Under the pieces are notes generated by a model, which was not told where the DNA came from, did no database searches, and worked only from the letters and a program-made list of their open reading frames with translations. Shown in pieces: positions 26,036 to 36,585 of a stretch of 64,000 bases of DNA; position 1 is the stretch's first letter, and every line of letters begins with the position of its first letter. The stretch is from Christensenellaceae bacterium. Its GTDB lineage: Bacteria > Bacillota > Clostridia > Christensenellales > Aristaeellaceae. Position numbers and translations under genes: made by a program. The stretch spans positions 1 through 64,000 of the forward strand of contig JAFLST010000012.1 of NCBI GenBank assembly GCA_022510815.1, read 5' to 3'.

Positions 26036-26059
26036 AAGAGAGGTAACCCTCTCTTTTTT
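26036..26059. terminator. Bidirectional terminator
   Basis: AGAGAGG (26037-26043) pairs with CCTCTCT (26048-26054) around TAAC, flanked by AAAAA on the left and TTTTT on the right, so it works for both the ZIP gene and the convergent deacetylase gene. Confidence 0.85.
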
Positions 26060-26070
26060 GCTTGGCGCGG

Positions 26071-26772
26071 TCAGTTGGCGTCGGCCCGCTGATAGATATA
26101 GATTTCGTCCGAGATGGCGACGGCGGGCAGCTCCAGCAGTTCGGAGACGGTAACGCACTCATAGCCCTGCTCCATGAGCGCGGGGATCAGCGCGGTCAGG
26201 CAGCGGATATCCTTGGCCCGGGCGTGATAGAGCAGGATGCTGCCGTTCTGTGTGTCCTTGAGTGCCTGCTCAGCGGCGGTCTGGCTGACGTCCCACCGGA
26301 CGACATGAAGGTAACCGATCTCAGCAACCGCGCGGGCGATCGCGTTGCTGCCCTTGCCCTGCGGAGGCCGCATCACCTGCATCGGGTAGTGATAGCCCAA
26401 CACCTCGTCGAGCTTCTGCTGCGTGCGGAGCATCTGGAACTTCACCTGATGGGTGGTGAGCTGCGTCAGGTTGACATGGCCCCATGAATGGTTGCCGATC
26501 TCGCAGCCAGCGTCCAGCACGGCCTGCCACACATCGGTGTCCGCGTACTTGAGGGCGCTGCCGATTACGAAGAAGGTCATGCGGATATCATACTGTTTGC
26601 AGAGTGCGACAGCCGCCAGCACCTGATCCGTGTCGTAGCAGTCGTCAATGGTGATGGCGATCTGCGGCTTTTGCCGGTCGCCGTTTCGCACGGTGAAGTC
26701 GAAGTCAGCCATGGCGGCGGAGTTGCCAAGGGTCAGCAGGAGCAGCAGGATACATAGCCATCTTTTCATCAT
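26071..26772 (-). CDS. Secreted polysaccharide deacetylase (NodB domain)
   Basis: This 233-residue protein has a signal peptide (residues about 1-22, MMKRW then a Leu-rich core, cleavage after AMA) and a NodB/CE4 domain that removes acetyl groups from surface glycans such as peptidoglycan or chitin-like polymers. Motifs: TIDDCYD (41-47) with the catalytic and metal-binding Asp pair, HSWGH (95-99) with the two metal His, the MRPPQGKG substrate-groove motif, and LLYHA near the C-terminus with the catalytic His. The TIDD form with Cys after it is slightly unlike the usual TFDDG. GGAGG precedes the ATG. It may modify the glycan made by the rfb block, which is inference only. Confidence 0.9.
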   Translation of the reverse strand: MMKRWLCILLLLLTLGNSAAMADFDFTVRNGDRQKPQIAITIDDCYDTDQVLAAVALCKQYDIRMTFFVIGSALKYADTDVWQAVLDAGCEIGNHSWGHVNLTQLTTHQVKFQMLRTQQKLDEVLGYHYPMQVMRPPQGKGSNAIARAVAEIGYLHVVRWDVSQTAAEQALKDTQNGSILLYHARAKDIRCLTALIPALMEQGYECVTVSELLELPAVAISDEIYIYQRADAN

Positions 26773-26854
26773 CGTGAGCCTCCTGTCCGTTTTTCACTTG
26801 GAAGACGGATACGGAGGACGGTTGGTTGACTGCTGCTCAAACTGTTACAGATGC

Positions 26855-26891
26855 AAAAGGCCCATGCGCCGCGGTGATGGCGGGCATGGGC
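26855..26891 (-). terminator. Intrinsic terminator of the Nudix gene
   Basis: On the minus strand, GCCCATGCC-type stem (26883-26891 region) pairs with GGCGCATGGGC (26860-26870) and is followed by CTTTTG. It lies 6 nt beyond the Nudix stop codon. Confidence 0.7.
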
Positions 26892-26896
26892 GGTTA

Positions 26897-27391
26897 TCAG
26901 ATGGTGCGCTTGAGATGCAGAGCGAATTCCGGCTTGGTGACGTAGGACAAGAAGGTCGGCCTGCCCTGATAGCCAAGGTAAGCCTTGAAGCGCTCAATCA
27001 GCGCGGGAGCGGCGATCAGGGTCTGTGCTTCCTCCGGGGTGAACCAGCCGACCTCGCTGGTCTCGTCAGAGGTGTGCTCTGTGCCGCCCACGGGCTTGCA
27101 GATGAAGTCAAACATGACCTTGGTCGGAACCTCTTTCACGCCGTTATAGCCGGGGTACTTGCAGGTGTTCGACGCGACGCAGAACAGCTCGCCCACCTCA
27201 ACCTCGATGCCGGATTCCTCGCGGATCTCCCGTTTAAGCGCCTCGACAAGGTTCTCACCGACCTCGACCTGTCCGCCGGGGTATTCCCAGATGCCGCGAT
27301 AGCTGTTCTTCACCAGCAGGATTTTGCCGTCATCGTTGATCACAACGCCTCCTGCGGCGACGATATGGGTGGGCATGATCCGTTCACTCAT
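26897..27391 (-). CDS. Nudix hydrolase
   Basis: This 164-residue protein has a full Nudix box (G-x5-E-x7-REIREESGI, within residues about 38-62), with GIWEYPGGQVEVGE in front. It hydrolyses a nucleoside diphosphate linked to another moiety; the substrate is unknown, although the size and simple architecture fit MutT/ADP-sugar-type housecleaning enzymes. The ATG at 27389-27391 was preferred to an in-frame TTG six codons upstream (27407-27409), since neither has a perfect ribosome-binding site. It lies just downstream of the rplA terminator and upstream of the deacetylase in the same orientation. Confidence 0.9.
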   Translation of the reverse strand: MSERIMPTHIVAAGGVVINDDGKILLVKNSYRGIWEYPGGQVEVGENLVEALKREIREESGIEVEVGELFCVASNTCKYPGYNGVKEVPTKVMFDFICKPVGGTEHTSDETSEVGWFTPEEAQTLIAAPALIERFKAYLGYQGRPTFLSYVTKPEFALHLKRTI

Positions 27392-27410
27392 CTTCTCACG
27401 ACCTTTCAAA

Positions 27411-27450
27411 AAACAGAAGACCGCTCCAGCATGATACCGGAGCGGTCTTT
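27411..27450. terminator. Terminator downstream of rplA
   Basis: An 11-bp perfect stem (AAGACCGCTCC, 27417-27427, and GGAGCGGTCTT, 27439-27449) is followed on the minus strand by CTGTTTTTTG. It ends the tuf-to-rplA transcription unit before the Nudix gene. Confidence 0.9.
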
Positions 27451-27534
27451 GTTGTCAATGTTCTGCCTTGCCGCGATCGAGGCAGTCAAGATCAGGCTGC
27501 CGGACGATAAGCGGGAAGGGTGCGGCACTGCCGC

Positions 27535-28224
27535 TTAGAACTTGAGCGGATTGACGCGGACAGAGGGGCCCATGGTGCTGCTCAGATACAGGGAGCGGAT
27601 GTACACGCCCTTGGCAGCGGCGGGCTTCGCCTTGATGATCGCGTCCATCAGCGCGGCCAGGTTCTCCTGCAGCTTCTCAGCGCCGAAGGAAACCTTGCCG
27701 ATGGGGCAGTGGATGATCGCGGTCTTGTCCAGACGATACTCAACCTTACCGGCTTTGATCTCGGTGATGGCCTTCGCCACGTCCATGGTGACGGTGCCGC
27801 TCTTGGGGTTGGGCATCAGGCCCTTCGGGCCCAGAACACGACCGATGCGGCCAACCAGACCCATCATGTCGGGGGTGGCAACGCAAACGTCGAAGTCGAA
27901 CCAGTTCTCGTTCTGGATCTTGGCGATCATGTCCTCAGCGCCAACATAGTCGGCACCGGCAGCGGCGGCTTCGTCAGCGCGCGCACCCTTGGCGATGACC
28001 AGCACGCGGATGGTGCGGCCAGTGCCATGGGGCAGAACCACCGCGCCGCGGACCTGCTGGTCAGCGTGACGGGGATCGACGCCCAGACGGACGGAGATCT
28101 CGACAGTCTCGTCGAACTTGGCCTTGCCGGTCTGCACCACGAGGTTGCAGGCCTGATCAGGATCATACTGGTTCAGATGGTCGATCAGCTTTGCGCTGTC
28201 CTGGTATTTCTTGCCATGCTTCAT
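27535..28224 (-). CDS. rplA: 50S ribosomal protein L1
   Basis: This 229-residue protein forms the L1 stalk of the 50S subunit and usually represses its own operon by binding the leader mRNA. It has [15 protein letters not shown], the RNA-binding LPHGTGR and [13 protein letters not shown] motifs and a C-terminal [21 protein letters not shown] segment. The ATG at 28224 has GGGAGG 9 nt upstream; an upstream extension of 16 codons is not conserved. It is the last gene of the block: it is followed by a terminator, not by rplJ-rplL-rpoB-rpoC. Confidence 0.97.
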   Translation of the reverse strand: MKHGKKYQDSAKLIDHLNQYDPDQACNLVVQTGKAKFDETVEISVRLGVDPRHADQQVRGAVVLPHGTGRTIRVLVIAKGARADEAAAAGADYVGAEDMIAKIQNENWFDFDVCVATPDMMGLVGRIGRVLGPKGLMPNPKSGTVTMDVAKAITEIKAGKVEYRLDKTAIIHCPIGKVSFGAEKLQENLAALMDAIIKAKPAAAKGVYIRSLYLSSTMGPSVRVNPLKF

Positions 28225-28304
28225 ATCAATATTCCTCCCATGTGGTAATAGCGGCGCAATGTCCTCCCACATTTTTCAGGGGCTCAGCCCCGGTTCACGG
28301 CTTT

Positions 28305-28730
28305 TCAGCCCTCCACGGTGACGCCCATGCTGCGGGCGGTACCGGCCACCATGCTCATGGCGGCCTCGATGCTGCCGGCGTTCAGGTCGGGCATCTTGAT
28401 GGTGGCGATCTTGCGCACCTGCTCCTGCGTCAGCTTGCCAACCTTGTCGCGGTTGGGGCGGGCGGAAGCGGTCTCAATACCGAGCTCCTTCTTGATCAGC
28501 ACCGGGACCGGCGGGGTCTTGGTGATGAAGGTGAAGGTACGGTCGGAGTACACAGTGATGACGACCGGGATGATCAGACCGATGTCATTCTTGGTGCGCT
28601 CGTTGAACTCCTTGCAGAAGCCGGGGATGTTCACGCCGTGCTGACCCAGAGCGGGGCCGATGGGCGGAGCAGGATTCGCCTTGCCGGCGGCAACCTGCAG
28701 TTTGATGAAAGCAGCTACCTTCTTGGCCAT
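28305..28730 (-). CDS. rplK: 50S ribosomal protein L11
   Basis: This 141-residue protein forms the GTPase-associated centre with 23S rRNA and takes part in Rel activation. It shows the N-terminal [27 protein letters not shown], the [16 protein letters not shown] segment and the rRNA-binding C-terminal domain ([32 protein letters not shown]). GTAGGAGG precedes its ATG, and an L1-stalk-like RNA element lies 25-55 nt upstream. It is followed by rplA after 80 bp. Confidence 0.98.
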   Translation of the reverse strand: MAKKVAAFIKLQVAAGKANPAPPIGPALGQHGVNIPGFCKEFNERTKNDIGLIIPVVITVYSDRTFTFITKTPPVPVLIKKELGIETASARPNRDKVGKLTQEQVRKIATIKMPDLNAGSIEAAMSMVAGTARSMGVTVEG

Positions 28731-28751
28731 TTGTATGGCACCTCCTACAAA

Positions 28752-28790
28752 ATGTGGTCACGCGGAAGCTTTCACTTCCTCCCACGCTGC
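28752..28790 (-). promoter_or_regulatory. L1-binding (autoregulatory) leader element before rplK
   Basis: The minus-strand RNA reads GUGG-GA-GGAAG-UGAAAG-CUUCC-GCGUGA-CCAC (28785 down to 28754). An outer stem GUGG/CCAC and an inner stem GGAAG/CUUCC flank an asymmetric GA/GCGUGA internal loop. This resembles helices 76-77 of 23S rRNA, where L1 binds (GGUGGGAG...CGGUGA...CCACC). It sits directly before the rplK ribosome-binding site, so feedback repression of rplK-rplA by L1 is expected. Confidence 0.7.
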
Positions 28791-28884
28791 GCGGAAAGTC
28801 CGCGCGGGAAAGGGCAGCCGAAACTGCCCGCTGAAAGCCGCACAGGGCGGCTCAAAGCCAGAGTTCACAGGGCAGGGAAGGGGA

Positions 28885-29430
28885 TCATTCCTCTTCCTTC
28901 TTCTCCACGTCCTCGAAGTTGAACCACTCGTCGACCGTGCGATTGAAGAACATCTGCACATGGACCTTCACGCGGCCAAGTACCGGGTCGACCTCGATGA
29001 CCGTGCCGGGGAAGTTCTGCAGGCTTCCCTCCGCGATGATGCGCACATCCTCGCCGATGGCCAGATTGCACTCCAGACCCACGGGCGCGGGATTGAGCAT
29101 CATCTCGACCTCGGCGTCGGTCAGGGGAACCGGCTTGGAGTCAGGGCCCACAAAGCCCGTCACGCCACGGGTGTTGCGCACGATGTACCAGCTCTCAGGC
29201 GTTTCGATCATGTGCACCATCACATAGCCGGGATAGACCTTGCGCTGGCTCTTGACGCGGCGGCCGTTGCGAATCTCCGTCACCTCTTCGACGGGGACGC
29301 GGACGTCGAGAATCAGATCCTGCATCTTGAGGTTGGTCTTGGCAGACTTCTCGAGGGTATCCTTGACCTTGTTCTCATACCCGGAGTAAGTGTGCACAAC
29401 GTACCAGCAGGGTTCTCTCTTATCGGACAT
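28885..29430 (-). CDS. nusG: Transcription termination/antitermination factor NusG
   Basis: This 181-residue factor binds the RNA polymerase clamp and affects pausing and Rho-linked processes. It shows the NGN domain (CWYVVHTYSGYENKVKDTLEK, RKVYPGYVMVHM, WYIVRNTRGVTGFVG) and the C-terminal KOW domain (EDVRIIAEGSLQNFPGTVIEVDPVLGRVKVHVQMF). A short acidic tail (EDVEKKEEE) ends it. AGGAGAGGT precedes the ATG. It lies between secE and rplK, as in most bacteria; 154 bp separate it from rplK and hold the L1 leader. Confidence 0.97.
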   Translation of the reverse strand: MSDKREPCWYVVHTYSGYENKVKDTLEKSAKTNLKMQDLILDVRVPVEEVTEIRNGRRVKSQRKVYPGYVMVHMIETPESWYIVRNTRGVTGFVGPDSKPVPLTDAEVEMMLNPAPVGLECNLAIGEDVRIIAEGSLQNFPGTVIEVDPVLGRVKVHVQMFFNRTVDEWFNFEDVEKKEEE

Positions 29431-29498
29431 GTTACCTCTCCTGTGGTGGATTCAATCCCGGGCGGGGCAAACCGCCCGGGTCAGGGACGAATGAGCGG

Positions 29499-29756
29499 TC
29501 AGCGAACCAGCAGCTTGACCAGCGCGGACGCGCCCGTATCCAGCAGGCCGATCACGACGCCCATGAAAAGCATGAACACCAGCACGGTCACGGAGCAGTA
29601 GATCAGCTTTTTCTTGCTGGGCCAGGAGACCTTCTTCAGTTCAGCGACCATGTTCTTGAACGGCTTGGCAATGCGGGCCGGAAGGGCCTTGCACCACGCG
29701 CTGAACTTGGCCATCTTGCCCTGTTCGGTCTTGGCGGACTTCTTCTCCTCAGCCAT
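29499..29756 (-). CDS. secE: Preprotein translocase subunit SecE
   Basis: This 85-residue subunit of SecYEG has a basic cytoplasmic N-terminus and one C-terminal transmembrane helix (about residues 48-80, with [27 protein letters not shown]), preceded by the conserved amphipathic [11 protein letters not shown] motif. The ATG at 29754-29756 was chosen over an in-frame ATG at 29774, which directly abuts a GAAGG. It is located between rpmG and nusG, the canonical order. Confidence 0.95.
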   Translation of the reverse strand: MAEEKKSAKTEQGKMAKFSAWCKALPARIAKPFKNMVAELKKVSWPSKKKLIYCSVTVLVFMLFMGVVIGLLDTGASALVKLLVR

Positions 29757-29784
29757 GTCTTTCACATCCTTCACTGTGGTCGGC

Positions 29785-29946
29785 TTACTTGGTCTCGCGG
29801 TGAGCCGTGTGCTTCTTGCAGAAGGGGCAATACTTCTTCAGCTCAATGCGATCAGGGGTGTTCTTCTTGTTCTTCATGTTGTTGTAGTTGCGCTGCTTGC
29901 ACTCGGTGCAGGCAAGGCAGACCTTGTTGCGCGCGGCATTCGCCAT
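29785..29946 (-). CDS. rpmG: 50S ribosomal protein L33
   Basis: This 53-residue protein is the zinc-binding (C+) form of L33: it reads [20 protein letters not shown], then a basic stretch, and ends [19 protein letters not shown]. Two CxxC motifs (Cys10-Cys13 region, Cys40-Cys43) are the expected ligands, with an additional Cys16. GGAGGTG precedes the ATG. The small gene lies between tuf and secE, the usual place in Clostridia. Confidence 0.96.
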   Translation of the reverse strand: MANAARNKVCLACTECKQRNYNNMKNKKNTPDRIELKKYCPFCKKHTAHRETK

Positions 29947-30021
29947 GTGAGGCACCTCCTGCCATATCGTGTTGGGGGTATCCCGCCCGGCCCGCGCGGA
30001 GCCGGGTGGGGGAGTAGGCGA

Positions 30022-31236
<1,215 letters not shown>

Positions 31237-31310
31237 GGGTAACTCCTCCTTTTAATTCGCGTCAAACTGCGGAGAATCTCCGCTGCTCTTCGGCGGCAGA
31301 TGCGGAATGG

Positions 31311-31381
31311 AGCAGGCGATGGGAATCGAACCCACAAGGCCAGCTTGGGAAGCTGGAGTTTTACCACTAAACTACGCCTGC
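31311..31381 (-). tRNA. tRNA-Gly (anticodon CCC)
   Basis: On the minus strand, the acceptor stem GCAGGCG (31381-31375) pairs with CGCCTGC (31318-31312), with discriminator U at 31311 as expected for glycine. The D arm is GTTTAGTGGTAAAAC, the anticodon arm CCAGC-TTCCCAA-GCTGG gives anticodon CCC, and the T arm contains TGGGTTCGATTCCCA. The CCA end is not encoded. It sits between the promoter and tuf and is probably processed from the same transcript. Confidence 0.95.
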
Positions 31382-31419
31382 ATGCCCGCATCAAGCCGGA
31401 CCGCTTGCCAGACATGCCT

Positions 31420-31448
31420 ATTGTACCCATTTTCTCCAATAATGTCAA
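31420..31448 (-). promoter_or_regulatory. Strong sigma-A promoter of tRNA-Gly/tuf operon
   Basis: On the minus strand, TTGACA (31443-31448) and TACAAT (31420-31425) are separated by 17 bp, about 40 nt upstream of the tRNA. Confidence 0.88.
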
Positions 31449-31475
31449 GGGGGCCGCGATTTTTTCAGGAATATT

Positions 31476-32351
31476 TCATGCCTTGACGCCGCGGAAGATG
31501 CCCATCAGCACGGTGTAGGTATCCCACTGCTTTTCGCCCCGGTTGTAGAGGGCCCTGCGCCTGTCGCACCGGGCGCTGCGCTCCTGTTTGAGGGCCTCAA
31601 TCTCCTCCGCCGTCACCGCTTCGGGCGCGATGGCCAGCAGGGCGTCCGCGCTTTCCAGCGCCATCTGGCGGCGATCCTCGAAGATGGCGCAGGCCGTCTC
31701 GCGGGAACAGCCCGGATCGTCCGGCGTGAGGCTGATGGCGACATAGCGCGTGGAAACGTCGCTGAAGCCGTGTCGCTCCATGAGCAGGGGCAGCTCCCGC
31801 TCGTCGACGGGATAAGCGCCGACGCCCGCCTCCCGGCTGAACGCTTTATAGCGCGCCTCGACCTTCTTCCAGATCGCGTCCTCCAGCGGCGAGGCGTCCT
31901 CCATCACCGGCGCCTGAACGTCGATCACCCGCCGCACGGACAGCACAAGGCACGCGCCGCCCTGTCTGAGCACCCGGTGCTGCTCCCGGAGAAAGCCCGA
32001 CGGCTCCACATGCTCCATCACCGTGTGGGAGAGCGTCACGTCGAAGCTGCCTTCTTCATAAGGAAGGCGGGTCGCGTCACCCACGTCGAACTGCGCCGAG
32101 GGCACCTTCTCCCGGGCAAAGCGGATGAAGTTCTCGTCCCGGTCGATTCCCCGCAGCGCCGAGCGCGGATACCACCGGGCCAGCGACTGCATGAGCGCGC
32201 CCGGCCCGCAGCCGATCTCCAGCACGGTCGCGCCGTCTTCGATGCCCAGCGCCCGCAGGTACGCTTCCTTAAAATCGTCTGAAAACCGGAGCGACCGGGA
32301 CTGATAGAGCGTGCCGACGCCCTGAACGCAGGTGGACCAGAGCCTGTTCAT
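31476..32351 (-). CDS. SAM-dependent methyltransferase (class I)
   Basis: This 291-residue protein has motif I VLEIGCGPGALMQSLARW (about residues 44-61), GIDRDENFIRFARE, the acidic adenine-site DVGDATRLPYEEGSFDVTLSHTVMEHV and a post-I VLRQGGACLVLSV strand, all of class I methyltransferases of the Methyltransf_11/25 type. The C-terminal 110 residues, rich in charged helices, are specific to this protein and may determine the substrate, which is unknown. The ATG at 32351 has GGAGG 8 nt upstream. It is divergent from guaB, with its own promoter. Confidence 0.88.
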   Translation of the reverse strand: MNRLWSTCVQGVGTLYQSRSLRFSDDFKEAYLRALGIEDGATVLEIGCGPGALMQSLARWYPRSALRGIDRDENFIRFAREKVPSAQFDVGDATRLPYEEGSFDVTLSHTVMEHVEPSGFLREQHRVLRQGGACLVLSVRRVIDVQAPVMEDASPLEDAIWKKVEARYKAFSREAGVGAYPVDERELPLLMERHGFSDVSTRYVAISLTPDDPGCSRETACAIFEDRRQMALESADALLAIAPEAVTAEEIEALKQERSARCDRRRALYNRGEKQWDTYTVLMGIFRGVKA

Positions 32352-32382
32352 GCGCTTCGCCTCCTCATCGTCGTGGAAGCAG

Positions 32383-33991
<1,609 letters not shown>

Positions 33992-34012
33992 CGGGGTTGA
34001 CGAGGTTCATAT

Positions 34013-34080
34013 TCGCGAGAGGGGCAGCTTTCAGGCCGAAGGCTCCCCTCTCGCGTTCTTTCCTGAAAGGCGGCGACCTT
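34013..34080 (+). repeat. Intergenic double-hairpin repeat, copy C
   Basis: CGCGAGAGGGGCAGCTTTC-AGGC-CGAAGGCTCCCCTCTCGCG (about 34014-34055) is a near-perfect hairpin, followed by TTCTTTCCT and GAAAGGCGGCGACCTT. It lies just after guaB, before the shared terminator. Confidence 0.75.
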
Positions 34081-34123
34081 GATTCTTCTGGGTCGTTCCT
34101 TTTTGTTATGGGTTCTGTGACGT

Positions 34124-34157
34124 AAAAAAGAAGCGGTTTCCATGCCGCTTCTTTTTT
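34124..34157. terminator. Bidirectional terminator between guaB and rel
   Basis: AAAAAAGAAGCGG (34124-34136) pairs perfectly with CCGCTTCTTTTTT (34145-34157), loop of 8 nt; T-runs lie on both strands. Confidence 0.9.
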
Positions 34158-34165
34158 TGTTGATT

Positions 34166-36364
34166 TTAGTTTTGTGTTCTGAAGACGTCGATAATATCGG
34201 GCTTCCTCCGGAGCTGGCGGACAGCGCGCTCCATCTGCTCGCGGGTCTTGACCTCGATGACGAAGCGGATGGTGGCGATGTTGGTCTTCTCGTCGACTTG
34301 ACTGGAGGAGGCCTTGATGGGGATGTTCATGGCGCTGATGTTGCTGGCGACCTCCACCAGCAGGTTCACATGGTCGTAGGCCACCACCGTGAGCGCGACG
34401 CAGAAGGTGCTGGTATCCGTGTCGGCCCACGCAACCTCGATCTGCCGCTCGGCCTCGCCGTTTTCCGCGTTGATGCAGTCGGTCCTGTGGATCGTCACGC
34501 CCCGGCCCCGGGTCACAAAGCCGATGATGTCGTCACCGGGCACCGGGTTGCAGCAGCCGCCGAAGCGCACCGGCACGTCCATGTCCTCGTTGCCGGGGAG
34601 CACGATGCCCTGCGTCGGGCGCGGGGTGGTGCGATGCGCCTCGAAGGTGGGCAGCTCCTCGGGCTTGATGACCGGCGCGGGCTGCTGAGCCCGCTGTTCG
34701 TCCAGCAGGCGGCTGACCACATACACCGCCGCCAAGCCGCCGTAGCCCACGGAGCCGAAGATATCGTCAAGCTGCTGGAAGCCGTACTTCTTGAGCAGGC
34801 CGTCATAGTATTCCGGCTTGAGCAGGTCAGCCATGTTCGCCCCGCGCCGCCGGCATTCCCGTTCCACCATGCTCCGGCCCAGCTCGATGTTCTCGCCGCG
34901 GAACTCGTTTTTCAGGAACTGGCGAATCTTCGCCTTGGCCTGCGGAGTCTTGCAGATGCGCAGCCAGTCGGAACTGGGGCCCTTGCTGGCGGCGGAGGTG
35001 ATAATCTCGACCCGGTCGCCGGTGGACAGCTCGGTGTCGATGGGCATCATCTTGCCGTTGATGCGCGCGCCGGTGCACTTGTTGCCCACGGCGGAGTGAA
35101 TGCGGTAGGCGAAGTCCAGCGGGGTCGCGCCCTTGGGCATGGAGATCACGTCGCCCTTGGGGGTGAACAGGAAGACCTCCTCGCTGAACAGGTCTGTTTT
35201 GAGGGTGTCGACGAACTCCTTGCCGTCGCGGGTCTCGTTCTGCCAGTCGAGAATCTGGCGCACCCAGTAGAGCTTGCTGTCCAGATCGTTCGCCGAGCCG
35301 CCGCCCTCCTTGTAGCGCCAGTGGGCCGCGATGCCGTACTCCGCGATGCGGTGCATCTCCCATGTGCGGATCTGCACCTCAAAGGGGAAGGGCATCTTGC
35401 GCCCGCCGACCACCGTGGTATGCAGCGACTGGTACATGTTCGCCTTGGGCACGGAGATATAGTCCTTGAAGCGGCCCGGCATCTGGTTCCACAGCGTGTG
35501 GACAATGCCCAGCACCGCGTAGCAGTCCGGCACGGAATCCACCAGCACGCGGATGGCGATCAGATCGTAGATCTGGTCGAAGGGCTTGTTCTGCAGCACC
35601 ATCTTGCGGTAGATGCTGTAAAAGTGCTTCGGCCGGCCGTCGATATCATAGTGAATGTGCTGCTCGTCCAGCTTGGCGGAGAGCTCGCTGATGACCATGC
35701 GGATGTTCTCCTGCCGCTCGGAGCGCTTCTGACCGACCTTCTGTACCAGATTCTGGTAGCCCACCGGGTCGATATAGCGCAGAGAGAGATCCTCCAGCTC
35801 CTGCTTGAGGGCATACACGCCCAGCCGATGGGCCAGCGGCGCGTAGATATCGAGGGTCTCCCGGGCGATGGCGACCTGCCGCTCGACGCGCTGATAGCGC
35901 AGGGTGCGCATGTTGTGCAGGCGGTCTGCCAGCTTGATCAGCACGACGCGGATGTCCTTGCTCATGGCGAGGATCATCTTGCGCAGGGACTCGGCCTGCG
36001 CCTCCTCGCGATCGGCAAAGTCGAGCTTGTTCAGCTTGGTCACGCCGTCGACCATCAGCGCAACCTCCTCGCCGAACTCCGCCTTGATGGTGTCCAGCGT
36101 GATGCCCTCGCAGTCCTCGACGGTGTCGTGCAGCAGGCCCGCGGCGATGGTTGGCGGGTCGATCATCAGCTCGGTGAGGATGCTCGCCACAAAGCAGGGG
36201 TGCACGAAATAAGGCTCGCCGCTCTTGCGCTTCTGATCCTTGTGCGCTTCCTCGGCAAACTTGTACGCCTTCTCCACCAGCTTATAGCCGTCGCCGGGCG
36301 TGTACTTCTGCACCCGGGCGATCATCTGATCCAGCGGCATGGCTTCGTAGACGGAATAGGGCAT
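34166..36364 (-). CDS. rel: Bifunctional (p)ppGpp synthetase/hydrolase (Rel/SpoT family)
   Basis: This 732-residue stringent-response enzyme has the hydrolase HD domain (RKSGEPYFVHP, HDTVEDCEG with His79-Asp80, intact), the synthetase domain (LIAIRVLVDSVPDCYAVLG, YQSLHTTVVGGRKMPFPFEVQIRTWEMHRIAEYGIAAHW), a TGS domain (VFLFTPKGDVISMPKGATPLDFAYRIH), a zinc-finger-like region (FGGCCNPVPGDDIIGFVTRGRGVTIH) and a C-terminal ACT domain. Both activities should be present. The ATG at 36364 has GGAAGGAGG upstream. It lies downstream of recJ; the apt gene frequently found between them is absent. Confidence 0.97.
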   Translation of the reverse strand: MPYSVYEAMPLDQMIARVQKYTPGDGYKLVEKAYKFAEEAHKDQKRKSGEPYFVHPCFVASILTELMIDPPTIAAGLLHDTVEDCEGITLDTIKAEFGEEVALMVDGVTKLNKLDFADREEAQAESLRKMILAMSKDIRVVLIKLADRLHNMRTLRYQRVERQVAIARETLDIYAPLAHRLGVYALKQELEDLSLRYIDPVGYQNLVQKVGQKRSERQENIRMVISELSAKLDEQHIHYDIDGRPKHFYSIYRKMVLQNKPFDQIYDLIAIRVLVDSVPDCYAVLGIVHTLWNQMPGRFKDYISVPKANMYQSLHTTVVGGRKMPFPFEVQIRTWEMHRIAEYGIAAHWRYKEGGGSANDLDSKLYWVRQILDWQNETRDGKEFVDTLKTDLFSEEVFLFTPKGDVISMPKGATPLDFAYRIHSAVGNKCTGARINGKMMPIDTELSTGDRVEIITSAASKGPSSDWLRICKTPQAKAKIRQFLKNEFRGENIELGRSMVERECRRRGANMADLLKPEYYDGLLKKYGFQQLDDIFGSVGYGGLAAVYVVSRLLDEQRAQQPAPVIKPEELPTFEAHRTTPRPTQGIVLPGNEDMDVPVRFGGCCNPVPGDDIIGFVTRGRGVTIHRTDCINAENGEAERQIEVAWADTDTSTFCVALTVVAYDHVNLLVEVASNISAMNIPIKASSSQVDEKTNIATIRFVIEVKTREQMERAVRQLRRKPDIIDVFRTQN

Positions 36365-36473
36365 GAACAGCCTCCTTCCCGGATAATGGGACAGGATTTC
36401 GGGGCATTGCCGATCTTTTCGGACGGCCGCCCCACACAAAAACCTGCTTCTAAGATAATCCCCTCAGCGGAAG

Positions 36474-36504
36474 GCAGCCGCCTTTCGGGAGGGTGCTTTG
36501 GGCT
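36474..36504 (-). repeat. Truncated copy G of the double-hairpin repeat
   Basis: On the minus strand, GCCCAAAGCACCCTCCCGAAAGGCGGC joins the distal stem of the first hairpin directly to the CGAAAGGCGGC box, with the GCGCTCTCC middle part missing. It looks like an internal deletion derivative. It lies in the 221-bp gap between recJ and rel. Confidence 0.55.
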
Positions 36505-36585
36505 ATCTCGGTCTGCACAGTCCCGTGACTGCGCTGGCTGCGGCTCTGCGGAAGGCTTCGCCTGTTCTCGGGCTTAGCCGACCCG

